A stretch of DNA of 64,000 nt from Agaricus subrufescens (Eukaryota > Basidiomycota > Agaricomycetes > Agaricales > Agaricaceae). The notes beneath the pieces are model-generated. The model was not told where the DNA came from and searched no databases. It worked only from the letters and a program-made list of their open reading frames with translations. Below, in pieces: positions 12,701-25,200 of the stretch. Within the stretch, counting starts at the first letter, position 1. Every line of letters begins with the position of its first letter. The position numbers and the translations under genes were made by a program. The stretch lies in assembly GCA_029945375.1 (NCBI GenBank), contig CM057069.1:930001-994000 (forward strand). The letters run 5' to 3'.

Positions 12701-13997
12701 CACCGATGCTGATGGCGCAGGCAGCAATGGTGAGCACGAATCGAAGAATATCCGTCTCGAGACTCGTTCTAACTGGCCTATCACCACTAGCCAGCCTAGC
12801 GATCCTTCCAAAGACTGTTTTGTCACCCATACCGACACACACAGCAAGTGCGGATCCAGCTACACACAGCGTTCCCTGCAATGCGATATTGTGCGTTTCC
12901 AAGACTAGAAAGTAAGAAGAATCAGTCTGGCATTCTGACAAAAAAAGTCCCTTATGCCTCACAATTCTTGTCTGTATATTCAACAGTTCCGGCAACAGGT
13001 TTGCTTTCGCCTGTCAAGATGGAGCGATCGAACCTGACATCAGGAGAAACCTCGATCAGGCGAACGTCTGCGGGTAACTTGGATCCCATGGTGATACGGA
13101 TAACATCACCGATAACAAGCAACTCGTTCGGGTGTCTATGGAAGCGTTAGACGTGCTTATTGACAGATAAATTCGAACTTACTTGGCAAAATGACCATCT
13201 CGAAGCACCAAGGCCTCGGAGGGCAACATTTTTATGATAGAGGCCATGGTACGAGAAGTAGAGTAATCTGCAAGCGTCTTAGTCTTGTCGGCTTGTGGCT
13301 ATAGTGCTCGCTCACCTGTCCATATGTTGAAGATGGCCTGGAGGAGGATAACCAGCAATAAGACGACCGCCAGTGCAAGGTTTGCGCCGAGAGGGTTGGG
13401 TTCACCGAGAGGTTTCCTAAACCATCAACATTGGTGCTGAAGACACACAGGAAGCAACAAGTGGCGCCTACCATGCCACGAAACAGATGATACTAGCGAT
13501 CAAGAGCCACGGCCCAAACCCGCCGAAGAACGCCCAGAAAATCTTCTTCGCTTGCCGCCACGTTGCGCCGGGGTTTGTCAGGGCATTTTTACCATCACGG
13601 TCAAGTCTTTTCTTTACCATTGGCGAATCCAGACCGGTTGACTTTGACACTCCGAGACGATTGCAAAGGTCGTTGACATCGAGCAGGTGCCAGTCGAGGT
13701 CAGCAAGATCTTTAATGTTATCTCCCTTTTTCTTCTGTGGGATTTCGCGGCCTTCGCGAGTCTCGTCGACATGAACACTAGCTGCGCCGTCAGACAATGA
13801 GCTCGCAAACTGACGAGTGCAAGACTTTACCTTAGAGTGCGAAATTCCCCGATTATGCGAGCTCCAGCATTTTTACCTTTTGGACCTTGACTCGTAACGG
13901 ATTCCTTCGTCAAGAACGTATCGAATCTAGGCGTTTGCGTCTCTATCCCATTACTCTCCAAGTCTGACACTTTTTCTTCTACACTTTTGCGAGACAT
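9767..13997 (-). CDS. P-type ATPase, type II, Na+/K+-ATPase alpha-like
   Basis: Plasma-membrane cation pump of the animal Na,K-ATPase-like group found in some fungi. Nineteen exons: 13997-13831, 13777-13472, 13416-13316, 13267-13183, 13135-12963, 12904-12689, 12631-12533, 12485-12446, 12393-12107, 12050-11958, 11905-11790, 11732-11399, 11349-11132, 11080-10978, 10916-10731, 10683-10371, 10316-10195, 10145-9995, 9938-9767. They sum to 1,093 aa. Motifs in order: TGES (about 261-264, dephosphorylation loop), VPEGLP in TM4, DKTGTLT with phospho-Asp about 425, GDGVNDAPAL (about 777), then four or more C-terminal membrane segments. In TM6 the block reads [10 protein letters not shown]. It keeps one Asp, but has Cys where animal Na,K-ATPase has the first TM6 Asp, so ion selectivity may differ. 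The donor after exon 8 is weak (GTTCGT). Transport of Na+ and K+ is inferred from family only. Confidence 0.88.
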
Positions 13998-15565
13998 GAC
14001 TTGAAGAAATAGAGAAGGAGTTCAAGTGTCGATAATTAAACCTATGTCTTGTCCCTATTTTTCTTTATATGATATTCTAAATGTGGCATATACTATCCAC
14101 TCTGAGGGTTTATCGCTTCTATGCAGTGCGTTTCCCTAGGATCAGCTAAAATCCCTCCTACAAAGACTGGACAGCGAATCATAAAAAATCGCGCAAGTAT
14201 CAAAAATACTGCATTCTCTTGATTCCCGTCCTACACGGCTCAGGGCAGGAGTGTCCACAACGCCACCGTGAGACAGCTCCTCATTGTACCAAGAATACAG
14301 GTATGTAGAAGATGCTTGGGTGGCAGTTTATTACGACACTTTATGACAGAGTGCTGGGCAGGACACGATGCCACATGACAAGTTTTGTTTCCAAGACATT
14401 CATGTTGAATGACATGTCTGTTGGACGGCGTGGTGGAGGTAGAGATAAGGATATAAAAGCTATCACTTTATCTCTTGGACAGGGAGAGAGGAGGAGCGGT
14501 AATTTGGAGCTGGAATAACTTCTTGGTGTACCCCGACTGGTCATTTGCTCTTGTGCCCATTCCTAGATAATTGATATAACCTCGTGGTTTGTTGAACACC
14601 GATGCTTTTTTTCTTTGGGTTTGATCGGCGACCTGGGATTCTAAGCAAGATAGAAGCGTTGCGAAATGACACTGTTCGGATATCTCAATCACCGGTTTCA
14701 GAACTGCACAGAGCTGCCGATGGTATCTCGGGTGGTGAGGACTTTGCTCGGAGATTTGGTGGTCTTTGAGGAGTTTTTTTCTTTTCTTTACTTAGGACAT
14801 GAAATTAAACTCGTGTAGCACCTTTGGCAGTTACCGGTGAGCTTAAACTGGAAAACAGTTTACCCGCCTGCTTGTACTCACAATCTCTCCATTTTTGAAA
14901 TCAATGCAAGCTCTATTATTTTTTACGCCTCTCTATGACAATTTAGGGATGTACTGTATCATGAAGATGCTGTTTCGCGCCGCTCCAGGCCTCTTCGAAC
15001 TGTGGAACTTGTCACACTTGTCACGTATTGTATACGTTTTGGGTTTTACGCCTAATTTTGGACAGGTCGGTCCGATACATTAATCACGCCTTGTTCCCAA
15101 CAGAATTTTGTACGCCGGACTGGATGATCCAGTATCTGTCGTGGTCAAAACTTCTCTTGTGTTCGCACCTGCCGCTACGTGTGTTGAAAATTTTCAGAGT
15201 GCACGTAAATGGTTGGAGACTCCTATATTGTGACACATTTTCGGTTGATCTCCTTTAAGAGATGCCCAAAAAATAAGAGTGCATTTGAAAGTGATTTGAT
15301 TGTAGTCTAAAGCCAGGGGCGACCGGCGGCTTTTCATCCATTGAATCAGATCGGGGTGTATCTATGTCGTTCTTGTTTCGTTCATATCGGTGGTCACTAC
15401 ACTCTGACAGCGGGCTAGTTCTGATCACTACGTCATGATTCAGGGCCGGGCCGAGACGGTGGACGGGGCCCGGTGATGTAGATCAGAGACGGAGGGTGGG
15501 ACAAACAAACTTCCTCCCGTGCGCCATGTCGGTTGGAACGCGAACTCTCCATCTGAAGCGGTCGT
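13998..15565. other. Divergent intergenic region between the ATPase and PCT1
   Basis: The ATPase reads left and PCT1 reads right, so this 1.57-kb gap must hold both promoters. No ORF in it looks real and no repeat was recognised. A polypyrimidine-rich stretch lies near 14,780-14,800. Confidence 0.5.
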
Positions 15566-17035
15566 TTGGAAAATATCCTCGGGTCGTCGAGTCCCCGGCC
15601 TATGATGCGCAAGTCGCCCCTCCATGTCCGCTCTCCCTGCCTGCTTATCTGTCTTGAACACAGCTCGGAAGAAGACAACGACCCGCTCACAGACGACGGC
15701 TCGGCCGTATCAGTCCCTGTTTCATCTCGTCCGTCCCACCAGCCCCGGTCGAAGCCTCAGCAGTCGAAAACGAAGCACCATCTGCAGACCCTGCTGTCCG
15801 ACTCTGACGGTGTGGACTCGCCCACGTACGATGGGGACGTAGAGAGCAGTGCTGCTCTTCGAGGAGCAGATCCTCAAGCCAACCCCCGCGCCTCTACTCT
15901 AGTTCACCACTATTCTTCCTCCACTTCCACACTTAGCAATCCTCACGCAGAAAACTCTCCGTCGATATTTGACGCCACCACTCCTGACCTGGCAACAGAA
16001 CCTGCTGAGCCTGATCAAGTTGAACCAGTATTCACTCCCGCTTCACTGAATACGGCAGACATCCAATCCTTTGTTCAAAAGGCCATTGAAGGAGAATCAT
16101 GGCGCAAATATAAAATTAACCCCCCTCCATCAGACAGGCCTGTCAGAATCTATGCAGATGGTGATTGGATTAGATATCTTTTTCTCCCACTCGATTAACC
16201 AAACCACTTCTTTCACAGGTGTCTATGATCTTTTTCACTTTGGGTGTGTGTCGATTGCTTCGATCTTTACCGACTTTTGCTGACAGTGACTACAGACATG
16301 CTTTACAACTGCGCCAAGCAAAGTTATCCTTTCCCTCGGTTTATCTCATGGTGGGGGTCAACTCGGACGAGCAGGTGCATGAGCACAAAGGACGCACCGT
16401 CATGGAGCACACTGAACGGTGAGATATGTCGTCACAACATCTCTATATCAACTTCATCATCGTCAGAATTGAGGCCGTCCGACATTGCCGATGGGTAGAT
16501 GAAGTTCTTCCCGAAGCACCTTGGATCGTGACCGAACAATTCATCGAAAAGTACCAGATCGATTATATCGCTCATGACGAGGAGCCATACCTCAGTGCTG
16601 GCCATGAGGACGTCTATGCCCTTTGTAAAAATCTCGGTATGGTTGCATTAGCATCAGATGACAGAACTTTGGCGTGACTGTCTTCCAATAGGCAAATTTC
16701 TCCCGACACGTCGCACTCCTGGTGTTTCAACCTCTGATCTACTCGAGCGCATTGTATCGAAATATAGAAGACGAGATTTCGATGAGAAATTGACTCGGAT
16801 GGGACATGCGGAACTTCGTGCTGAAGGAAGCGACTACGATGATCTTAGCAGGCGCGAAAGTCGTGTCGCGAGTCCAACACCTGAATCCGGATTGAGTTTG
16901 GCCATTCCACCACCAAGTAGTGGATATGCTAGTTATGGTTCGAGCAGAGTTGCTAGTCCACTCGCTAGCCCTGGTAACAGTCGGATTATCAGCAGGAGTG
17001 AGAGTCCGGTTGGGGGCACTTTGCAAACGAAATAG
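15566..17035 (+). CDS. PCT1: Choline-phosphate cytidylyltransferase
   Basis: Converts CTP and phosphocholine to CDP-choline, the regulated step of the Kennedy pathway for phosphatidylcholine, at nuclear/ER membranes. Exons 15566-16160, 16219-16243, 16296-16418, 16467-16636 and 16692-17035 give 418 aa. The N-terminal 180 residues are acidic and Ser-rich. The nucleotidyltransferase core starts at IYADGVYDLFHFGH, whose HxGH motif is completed only after splicing across the 25-nt exon 2. It continues with VGVNSDEQ and RWVDEVLPEAP, and ends with RTPGVSTSDLL, the family's RTEGIST-type motif. The C-terminus has a basic helix (KYRRRDFDEKLTRM), then Ser-rich SRVASP repeats. The start is uncertain: ATGs at 15566, 15605 and 15608 are all in frame. 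The last codons and 3' UTR are duplicated downstream in the BTB units. Confidence 0.92.
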
Positions 17036-17734
17036 GAGTGTGAGTGGTTGTTTTTTTGCTCGAAAAATTGGCCTTTTTTTGGTCTCCTTTGTGTGGTTGC
17101 TCCATTTAGAAGTTGTGTGTTTGTTTATTGTAGAGGCCGTACTTGGCTTAATATTTGGTAGAGGTAGACACGAACATGGGAGTTTTTTTGGAAGGGCCGG
17201 ATGTGGTATCTTGTTGGGAAGTTCTTGTGGTCGTCGTTAAAGTTATCTTCAGCCATATGTACCCGGGTCGTGGAGACACTTTTTGGTTTCATGTTTATAA
17301 TGTCTGTGACCTTTGGAACTCTTCTTTAACAAAATAGATCTTATATTGGTCATTTTCAGTGAGGTAGAAAGGGGTGCCAACGACCCACATCGAGCCTGCA
17401 AGTACATCAAAAATGGTTTTTCTATAATTAGTAACTGATGTTGTTGGCGCCGTTAGTGTCACTGACTTACACCGAACTGCCAAGTACGTATGTATCGGTG
17501 AAAAGGATTGTCAACGACTTACACAGAACTGCCTAGTACGTCAAACATGGCTTTGGTTTATGGTTTTTTTATAATTAATATCTAATTCTGTTAGCGCTGT
17601 GCTTACATCGAGAGAGAACATGAGCCACACTTCACTCCTGGGCATGCTGATCAGAGTGATAATCGATCGATCCTCGCGACTACATTCTACTGACTCGTTT
17701 GACCCCCTGCTGTGGAGTTGGCCCAAATCAAATT

Positions 17735-18760
17735 ATGGAGACAGCTTCTTCGTAAGCCTAGTTTTGCAGTTGGAGTCGAGAGATAGACCGAAAGCTGACC
17801 TTGTTTCAAGCCCTGAAAATCCGACTCCCGTTCGTGACGAATCTTTCTACTTTGATGAAGATCCTATGGCCATATTCCTGGTGAGGCGTTATGTACTGTT
17901 GTGATTGAGCGAAGACTAAAGGCTTTACACGGTGCTATCAGATTGAAAATCGGTTATTCAGAGTCCATCGTCACTTTCTTGTCGAGGGCTCCGAGATCTT
18001 TAAAAACATGTTTTCTCAGGCAAAAATGTGTGGAGGCGCGGCTACGGTGGTTGAGGGAATGTCAGACGACAAACCTATCGTGCTTGCACAAGTGACTGTG
18101 AAAGAATTCAAGGCTCTTTCGCGATTCTTTTACGCCAGGTGATTTTCTTGGTTTTTCTTTTTGGTTTTTTTGGTTTTTTTTTTTCGGAATTTCCTGAAAA
18201 AAATTTGATCTAATTTGGTATTATCAAACAGGGTGACCCAGTCTATACCCAACAAGAAGACGCTAGCCGACATTCTTGCTTTTGAGCAGGACGAAAAGCT
18301 CGCTCTCCTCAGTATTGCTCATCAATTTATGTTCGACAAGATTTTTGAGTACGTCTGCGGAGAGCTCGAGCCTGGAGACATTCCGCTGGTAGACAGGGTG
18401 CGTCTCGGTGACAAGTACAGCCTGAAAACGTGGCTCTCTTCTGCGTACAAGGCCGTCTTGGGTCGTGCTCCGAACGAAAAGTTGTCCCAGGAGGAGCTCA
18501 ATGCGTTGGGTATGGAAAGGGCCTTCAGGATCCTCGAGGAGAAAAACTTTCTCTTGCATGAAGCTTGTCAGGTTTGGCAGCAGACCACATCAAACGATCG
18601 TTGTCGTTGCTCCTATTGCAACTATCAATTGTCTAGCTGCTACTGCAACAATTGTGGGCGGTCCTGTTACCCCAAGAGTGATGTAAGAACTGGCTCTCCG
18701 GCCGCTACTCCAACTGCTATCGCCCAAGCGGCAGAAAGGCTTATTCAATCATTAGTATAG
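17735..18760 (+). CDS. BTB/POZ-domain protein, array copy A
   Basis: Exons 17735-17751, 17811-17880, 17942-18138 and 18232-18760 encode 270 aa. A short leader ends in FYFDEDPMAIF. The BTB fold follows: RLFRVHRHFLVEGSEIF, then GMSDDKPIVL, then KEFKALSRFFY. After it comes a well-conserved helical region (IPNKKTLADILAFEQDEK, VDRVRLGDKYSLKTWLSS). The C-terminus is a Cys-rich patch with CxxC pairs (CSYC, CNNC) that could bind zinc, then a conserved Ala-rich end. BTB proteins commonly dimerise or recruit cullin-3; the target here is unknown. Copies A-F share the exon phases. The shared upstream block gcttacatcgagagag...cgatcgatcc lies about 125-50 bp before the ATG. Confidence 0.82.
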
Positions 18761-19676
18761 TTACATTGGTGAAATAGTTTACCGAATGGGTAAGTTGCGT
18801 ATATAGTTGTAGGTCGGGTACGAGAGACAAGGACACCAATAGTTCTCGAGTGTACTAGGTTGTAATCCATCTGTTCAGATTCCTCTTCTCCGATATTGTC
18901 ATGATACAGATTAATATTTTCAAAATCCCTTAGGGCCGACCAAGTCTATGTGGACCGAGGCGTTTTAAATAATGTCAAAATAAGGGTCGACATCAACCAG
19001 AGTTGTTCGTCTCTCGCTAGCCCTGGTAATAGATTATCAGTGGGAGTGATAGTTCCGCTAGGGGTACCTTACAAACAAAATAGGAGTGTGAGCAGTGAGT
19101 GGTTGTTTTTTGTTCGAAAAATATGGCCTTTTTTTGGTCTCTTTTGTGTTGTTGCTCCATTCAGAAGTTGTGTGTCTGTTTATTGTAGTGGCCGTGCTTG
19201 GCTTAATATTTGGTAGAGGTAGACACGAACATGGGAGTTTTCTTGGAAGGGCCGGATGTGGTATCTCGTCGGGGGTTCTTGTGATTGTCGTTAGAGTTAT
19301 CTTCAGCCATATGTACCTGGGTCGTGGAGACACTTTTTAGTTTCATGTTTATAAAGTCTATGACCTTCGGAACTCTTCTTTAGAAAATAGATCTTATAAT
19401 GGCCATTTTAAGTGAGGCAGAAAGGGCCGCTAACGACCTACATCGAACTCGCAAGTACATCAGAAATGGCTTTGGTATACGGTTTCTATAATTGGTATCT
19501 GATGTTGTTAGCGCTTTTAGTTTCACTGACTTACACCGAACTGCCAAGTATGTATGTATCGGTGAAAAGGATTGTCAACGACTTGCACCGAACTGCCTAG
19601 TACGTCAAACATGGCTTTGATATATGATTCCATAATTAGTATCTAATCCTGTTAGCGCTGTGCTTACATCGAGAGA

Positions 19677-19697
19677 CATCAGGAAAGTGGGAGATGG
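19677..19697 (+). repeat. Left terminal inverted repeat of the Plavaka element
   Basis: Begins CATCAGG. It pairs imperfectly with 25645-25665. The end was placed by comparing the flank with the uninterrupted copy-A sequence. Confidence 0.75.
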
Positions 19698-20096
19698 CTA
19701 AAAACGTATTTTTTATGCTATATTGTACTACATTGTGTACTATTAAGCCAATTTGGCTAATTTGGCCAACCTGGGCCAGTTTTAAACTACCGGTCTGGAC
19801 GCCCTAATTGGTGATCGCTAATTATATATAAATTATCCATAAATTTGACGCTTACGTGTCATTGGAATGATTAAAACTCAGTTGAATTATCGCACTCGTA
19901 GTTCAATTTTATTCAGTATTATTCAGAGTTATCACTAACTTTGACGTCGTTTATCCTGGGTGTACATTAATTTGATTAATAATATTGACTTATAATTGTT
20001 CAATTATTGGAATCAATGAAGCATCAATTGTCATTTTGACAAATCACAAGACAAGACTACATAGAGATAGGCAACAAACTAGGGATCAGCAACAAA

Positions 20097-21936
20097 CTAC
20101 AATTCTTGTGACACATCAGGGTTAATGAGGGTATTAGAGCTACCAGCCGAGGCAGTAGAAGCAATCTCAGTGTCGGTGGGAATATCCTCCATGTGATCGA
20201 TGTCAACGACCCGATTGATCCCCTCAGCTATTTCTAAACCGGTGGTTGTATTGGAGCTGACATACAATTGAGTAATAGAGCTAATGGTTTATTAAATCAC
20301 GTACCAGCATTGATTATAAATCCGGTGCATCATCACATGAAATTTCGTTGGGGCCTTGTCCTTGATGCTAAGGAGCCAATTTTTGTGTCCGTTATAAACA
20401 TCCTCGGCGAGATCAACAACAAAATCAGAAGAAACGTGACTACCACTAGTCCAGTCAATGATGGAAAAATGAACCTGTTTGAAAGTCAGTAAGTTTGAGA
20501 AAATGCCTATAGAGGACTTACCGCAGTCGCTACAAGGGCCAATACTGAGGCTGGTATCTCCCTTTGATCAGGGTATAGGGGAAGAGTAGATACGAAAATA
20601 TCGGGATGTTGGTCTCCAAGGGACACACGACGACCTGTATCATTGAATAAGAATTTTGACAGGGTCCGGATTATGGAAGGATGTTCGTAGGGTCGGCTCT
20701 TTATGGCATTGCCATTCTAGCATGATGTAAATATGTGCCGTTGTTAGCACATTAGCGATTCCATACCTCCTGAGGAAAGATATAGGCCGAGTCTCGAAGA
20801 AGTGCGCTAGCTAGGCCTTTAATCATATTGACACTTGCCAATGGGTTTTCAAACCCGAAGCTGATCCCGACCAGGGGGGCGGCGTACGTCTTTACCTTGC
20901 TACGACGTAAACCTAAACGGTGATTAATCTATGAAGTAATTCATTATTTATATTAGAATGTAAAAATTTAAGTTCACATACCATCCGCACAGCATACAAA
21001 TTGAACCTTCGGTCTTGCTTAAAACGGCGAACTATTTGGTCAAATGATGCATTGCGTGCGACATTGATAAGTATCGACGTGAGAACCGTGAACTCATTGT
21101 CGTTCACGGCGAAAAATCCTTGTTGGAGGCACATTCTCGTTGCCTCTATTTCACCTTGAACAAGAACGTCTTGCATAGGCTGAGGCTGGGCGTTCTTGGT
21201 GATAAGGCGCTGGCCTGGTCTCGGTAGCGTATAGTGGGCCTCAACAGGCCATGGTGCATTAACTGCGGCCTAGGAAATGATAAGCAATTAATTATAATGG
21301 TTGAAACGGTACTCGCATTTTGAAGATCAATCGAAGGCTTTTGATCTTCAGGCTCAGGGTCCTTGGGCCAACATGGAACCTATATGAGTCAGTACAATGC
21401 TCAGAGTAAATCGATGGAAAGTTACCTCGGAGCGATATTGGTTGCCTTGCCTCGAGCCCCCATTAGAAGTTGAGGCTTCGCCGGGGGTATGATGCACTCG
21501 GACGAGCTCCGAGCTGAATTGCGAAGCAACCTGTCCGGGTGCAAGGAGGTTGAGATCCTCATCGTCTTCCTCATCTTCGTTGAGTTCAGTACCATTACCA
21601 CCTTGAACTGATTTCTCATCGTCGGATGAGTCAGACAATTCGAAAAGCGGCGGTGGGCGTGGTGGAAGGGCAGCCTGGGCAGCCTTCTGATGCGCTGCGG
21701 GTTTCTTTGCCCGAACATCTTCAAGAAAAAAAAAGAACGGATATTAGTGATGCAACGACCTAAGGCAGGCCTGAGTGAAGCTTACTCCTTTGAGTTTGTG
21801 AGTTGTCTTCGAGAGGCGAGCGCGCCCGCTTCTTTCCTTGGGTCCTTTCATTTGAGACGTTGCCGAGTTCTTGTTTTCGAGCTCGAGTCCTGCGACGCAA
21901 ACCTGTGGCCTTGGTAGAGGTAGCAGTAGATGGCAT
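20097..21936 (-). CDS. DUF6532-type protein carried in the transposon
   Basis: Exons 21936-21786, 21718-21426, 21379-21317, 21269-20982, 20928-20767, 20716-20522, 20474-20305 and 20256-20097 give an open frame of 493 aa. The N-terminus is basic (GLRRRTRARKQE, GKKRARSP), like a nuclear localisation signal. An acidic/Ser stretch follows (ELSDSSDDEKS, NEDEEDDEDL). The C-terminal half matches the DUF6532 pattern of Agaricomycetes: SRPYEHPSIIRTLSKFLF, EIPASVLALVATAVHFSI, KFHVMMHRIYNQC. The function of DUF6532 is unknown. Its start lies 296 bp from that of the transposase, in divergent orientation, inside the inverted ends. Intron 3 needs a GC-AG splice (GCGAGT donor at 21316); a GT alternative breaks the frame. 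Confidence 0.75.
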
Positions 21937-22232
21937 GGTGATAGTCAAAAAGAAAGTGAAACCACGCACCAACATAAGATTTTGCGCCTCTCTTATACTG
22001 GGTCAACGACTTGACAAAGATGTACACCACCATTCAATGCCGACATGGTGTGACTGTGGAATGCACGGTGGTATGGAGAGCCGCCTTTAGTTATGATCAA
22101 GTATGCCATTAAATCTTAATTGAGGCCGGTGTTACCAAGGCCGGTATGCCGTTCTCTTGTCTGTGTGAGCGCGACTCAAACAATAACTCGTTCAACTAAC
22201 CTTATATCTTTGAGCAGCCACGCGATTCGAAA

Positions 22233-25200
22233 ATGATTTGTCCCGCGTGTAAAACAAACATCCGCCGTCGTGGATTGCAGAGTCATCTTCGAAGTGCTAA
22301 AAACCGTCAATGTCAGCAGTATTTTGAACACCAAGCTAGACAACTTGGCGAGGATTGTACTGTAGAGGTGGAGAGACGACCAGCGCGTATGTTCTACTTC
22401 CATAATAGTAGTCGCATCTGACAAGTTAATGTTAGTTTTCGATGAAACAGGTGATATCTTCGGAGATTATCACACATACTTTCGTGAATATCATGCGGAA
22501 GGCGAGGAGATGGACGTGGATGAAAGGGAACCCGCCGCAAACACAGATAGCGATGAATGCGAAGACGAAGATAGTGATGACTCTGGTGACTCCCTTGATG
22601 GCGTTGAGCCAGAACGCCCTCAAGTTGATGTTGATGACAGCGACGACGAAGATGTTGATGACAGCGACAATGAAGATGTTGATGACAGCGACGACGAAGA
22701 TGTCGAAGCTGACTCAGAGGACGATGCGCGATGCAGAGTTTACGATGCGAGCTGCAGGTTGTATGACCCACCGGTCATTTCTCAATTTCCTGGCAGCGCA
22801 GGAATGGTACATGGTCTTGAGCATCGGAACGAAGTGGGGGGAAAGGAGGGGTCAAATGTAGATGAGATATATGAGCCATTCTCATCGAAGCTAGAATGGG
22901 AGATCGCGAGGTGGGCGAAGGAACGTGGCCTGGGCTCAACTGCGTTCACCGATCTGGTGTCCATTGAGGGGGTAAGTGAATGTAGCCATGCCCGGTACTG
23001 CACGAACAACTCACCCTAGTCATACCCCATAGGTTTCCGAACAGCTGGGCCTCTCCTTCAAGTCGTCTCTTGAATTGAACAATATCATTGATGGAAAGTT
23101 GCCGAACGTGTGACCTCCGTTCACCCGTCATCAAGTCATCGTGGGCTCCGAATTGTGTGATATTTATTTTCGAGACGTTGTTCAATGCATTCAAGCGCTA
23201 CTATATGACAATAGGCTCTCACCTCATATGATCTTTGCTCCAGAAAAGCACTATACAGACGAGTCAAAAACGACTCGAATGTATCACGATATGCATACAG
23301 CGAAGTGGTGGTGGGCTACACAGGTGAATTTCTTCAACTATCCCAGTATTCTCATCAGTGAACAATATTCCACAGAAAGAAATTGAGAAGGACTCACCTG
23401 GGGGCTCAATCATCCCAGTCATAATTTCGACAGACAAGACACAACTGACGCTATTTCGCAACAAGAGTGCTTACCCGGTTTATCTCACAATCGGGAATGT
23501 TCCAAAGGAAATCCGACGTAAGCCATCAGCACGTGCTTACGTGCTTCTCGGTTATCTGCCAACAACAAAACTCGAGAATGTCTCGAATAAGGCCTCGCGT
23601 CGCTGCATGCTTGCGAACTTATACCATTCATGCATGGGCGAAATTCTCCGGCCTCTGGAGAAGATAGGAGTACAAGGGATGATCATGGCATCGGCTGATG
23701 GTAGGCTTCGCCGGATGCACCCGATCATGGCGGCATTCATCGGTGATTACCCCGAACAGGTACTCACCACTTGCACGTATTCAGGCGACTGCCCTTCCTG
23801 TGATGTGCCCCACAACAACTTGGGGGATAGTGGCCCTCATCTCAGCCAACCTCGGGATCTTGATCATGTATTCAGCATTTTATCATCGTTTGATGATGAC
23901 CCATCAGAATTCATCGGCCTATGTAAACGTTCTCGCATGAAGCCTGTGGCCACACCATTCTGGCGTAATTTACCTTATCTGAACATCTATTCTTCGATAA
24001 CACCCGATGTGCTGCACCAGCTTTATCAGGGATTGATAAAGCACGTTGTCAGCTGGCTTATCAAAGCCTTTGGCCCACTCGAAATCGATGCCCGCTGCCG
24101 TCGACTTCCGCCCAATCATAACATTCGAACATTTATCAAAGGCATCAGTGCCTTGTCACACGTTTCTGGCAAAGAACACGACCAGATGTCTCGCATTCTC
24201 ATGGGACTCGTTGTTGGCCTGCAGCTCGGCAATGGCCAGTCAGCTGTTCGGCTTGTCCATGCGGTCCGTGCGTTACTTGACTTTCTTTTTCTCGCGCAAT
24301 ATCCTGTTCACACCGATAAAACTTTGGACCTCCTTCAACACGCACTCGACCGTTTCCATGAGAACAAGGAAATCTTCGTGGACCTCGCTATCCGGAAGGA
24401 TTTCAACTTGCCGAAGCTCCACTTTGCGCAGCACTATGCTCAGAAAATTAAATTTTTTGGCACAACCGACAACTTCAATACTGAACACACAGAGCGCTTA
24501 CATATTGATCTAGCAAAGGAGGCCTATCGAGCAACTAATCGGAAGGACGAATATACTCAGATGACGACCTGGTTGGAACGAAAGGAGAAGATACTTCAAC
24601 ATGAGCGTTTAATTCAATGGCGGCTTGGTAAAGTCCCCTCTGCTCACCTCTCTTTGTATGAATGGATCACCCCAGGTCTTTCAATAGACAGAACCATCCA
24701 TTTATCTGAGCGCCCAAGTAGAAGACAAGTTTCTCTTGACGATCTCATCAATAAATATGGAGCAACCTACTTTCACGAGGCCTTTTCACGCTTTGTGACA
24801 CTTTTACGCTACCCATCCATCACCTCAGCCCAGCTTGAACGTGCCATTTGGGCAGTCGAAATGCCAATGCAAAATTTTTGGCTATGGCATCGAATAAAAT
24901 TCCTTTCGCTCGACCCTTTCACTCAAATGGCAAATACAGCCGATGCGATCCATGCCAACCCAAAAACACGGCGATTTGACACTGCTCTGCTTCGGATACA
25001 CAACGATCTTGAAGGGATACACGGTATATCATCTATTTTCTTTTTTGTTGCTACACTATTCATTCTTGTACCTAGGTTTTCGCATTGGACGCATTCGCGC
25101 TGTCTTTTCAATGCCGCCAAGGATCCGGCAACTAGTATTTCGTGAATGTGTTGTCCCGGATCACCTTGTTTATGTAGAGTGGTTCACGCAGTTCACCCGA

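Noticed and set aside
22432..22771. Arg/His-rich minus frames opposite the transposase
   Set aside because: They are the reverse reading of the Asp-rich repeat in transposase exon 2.
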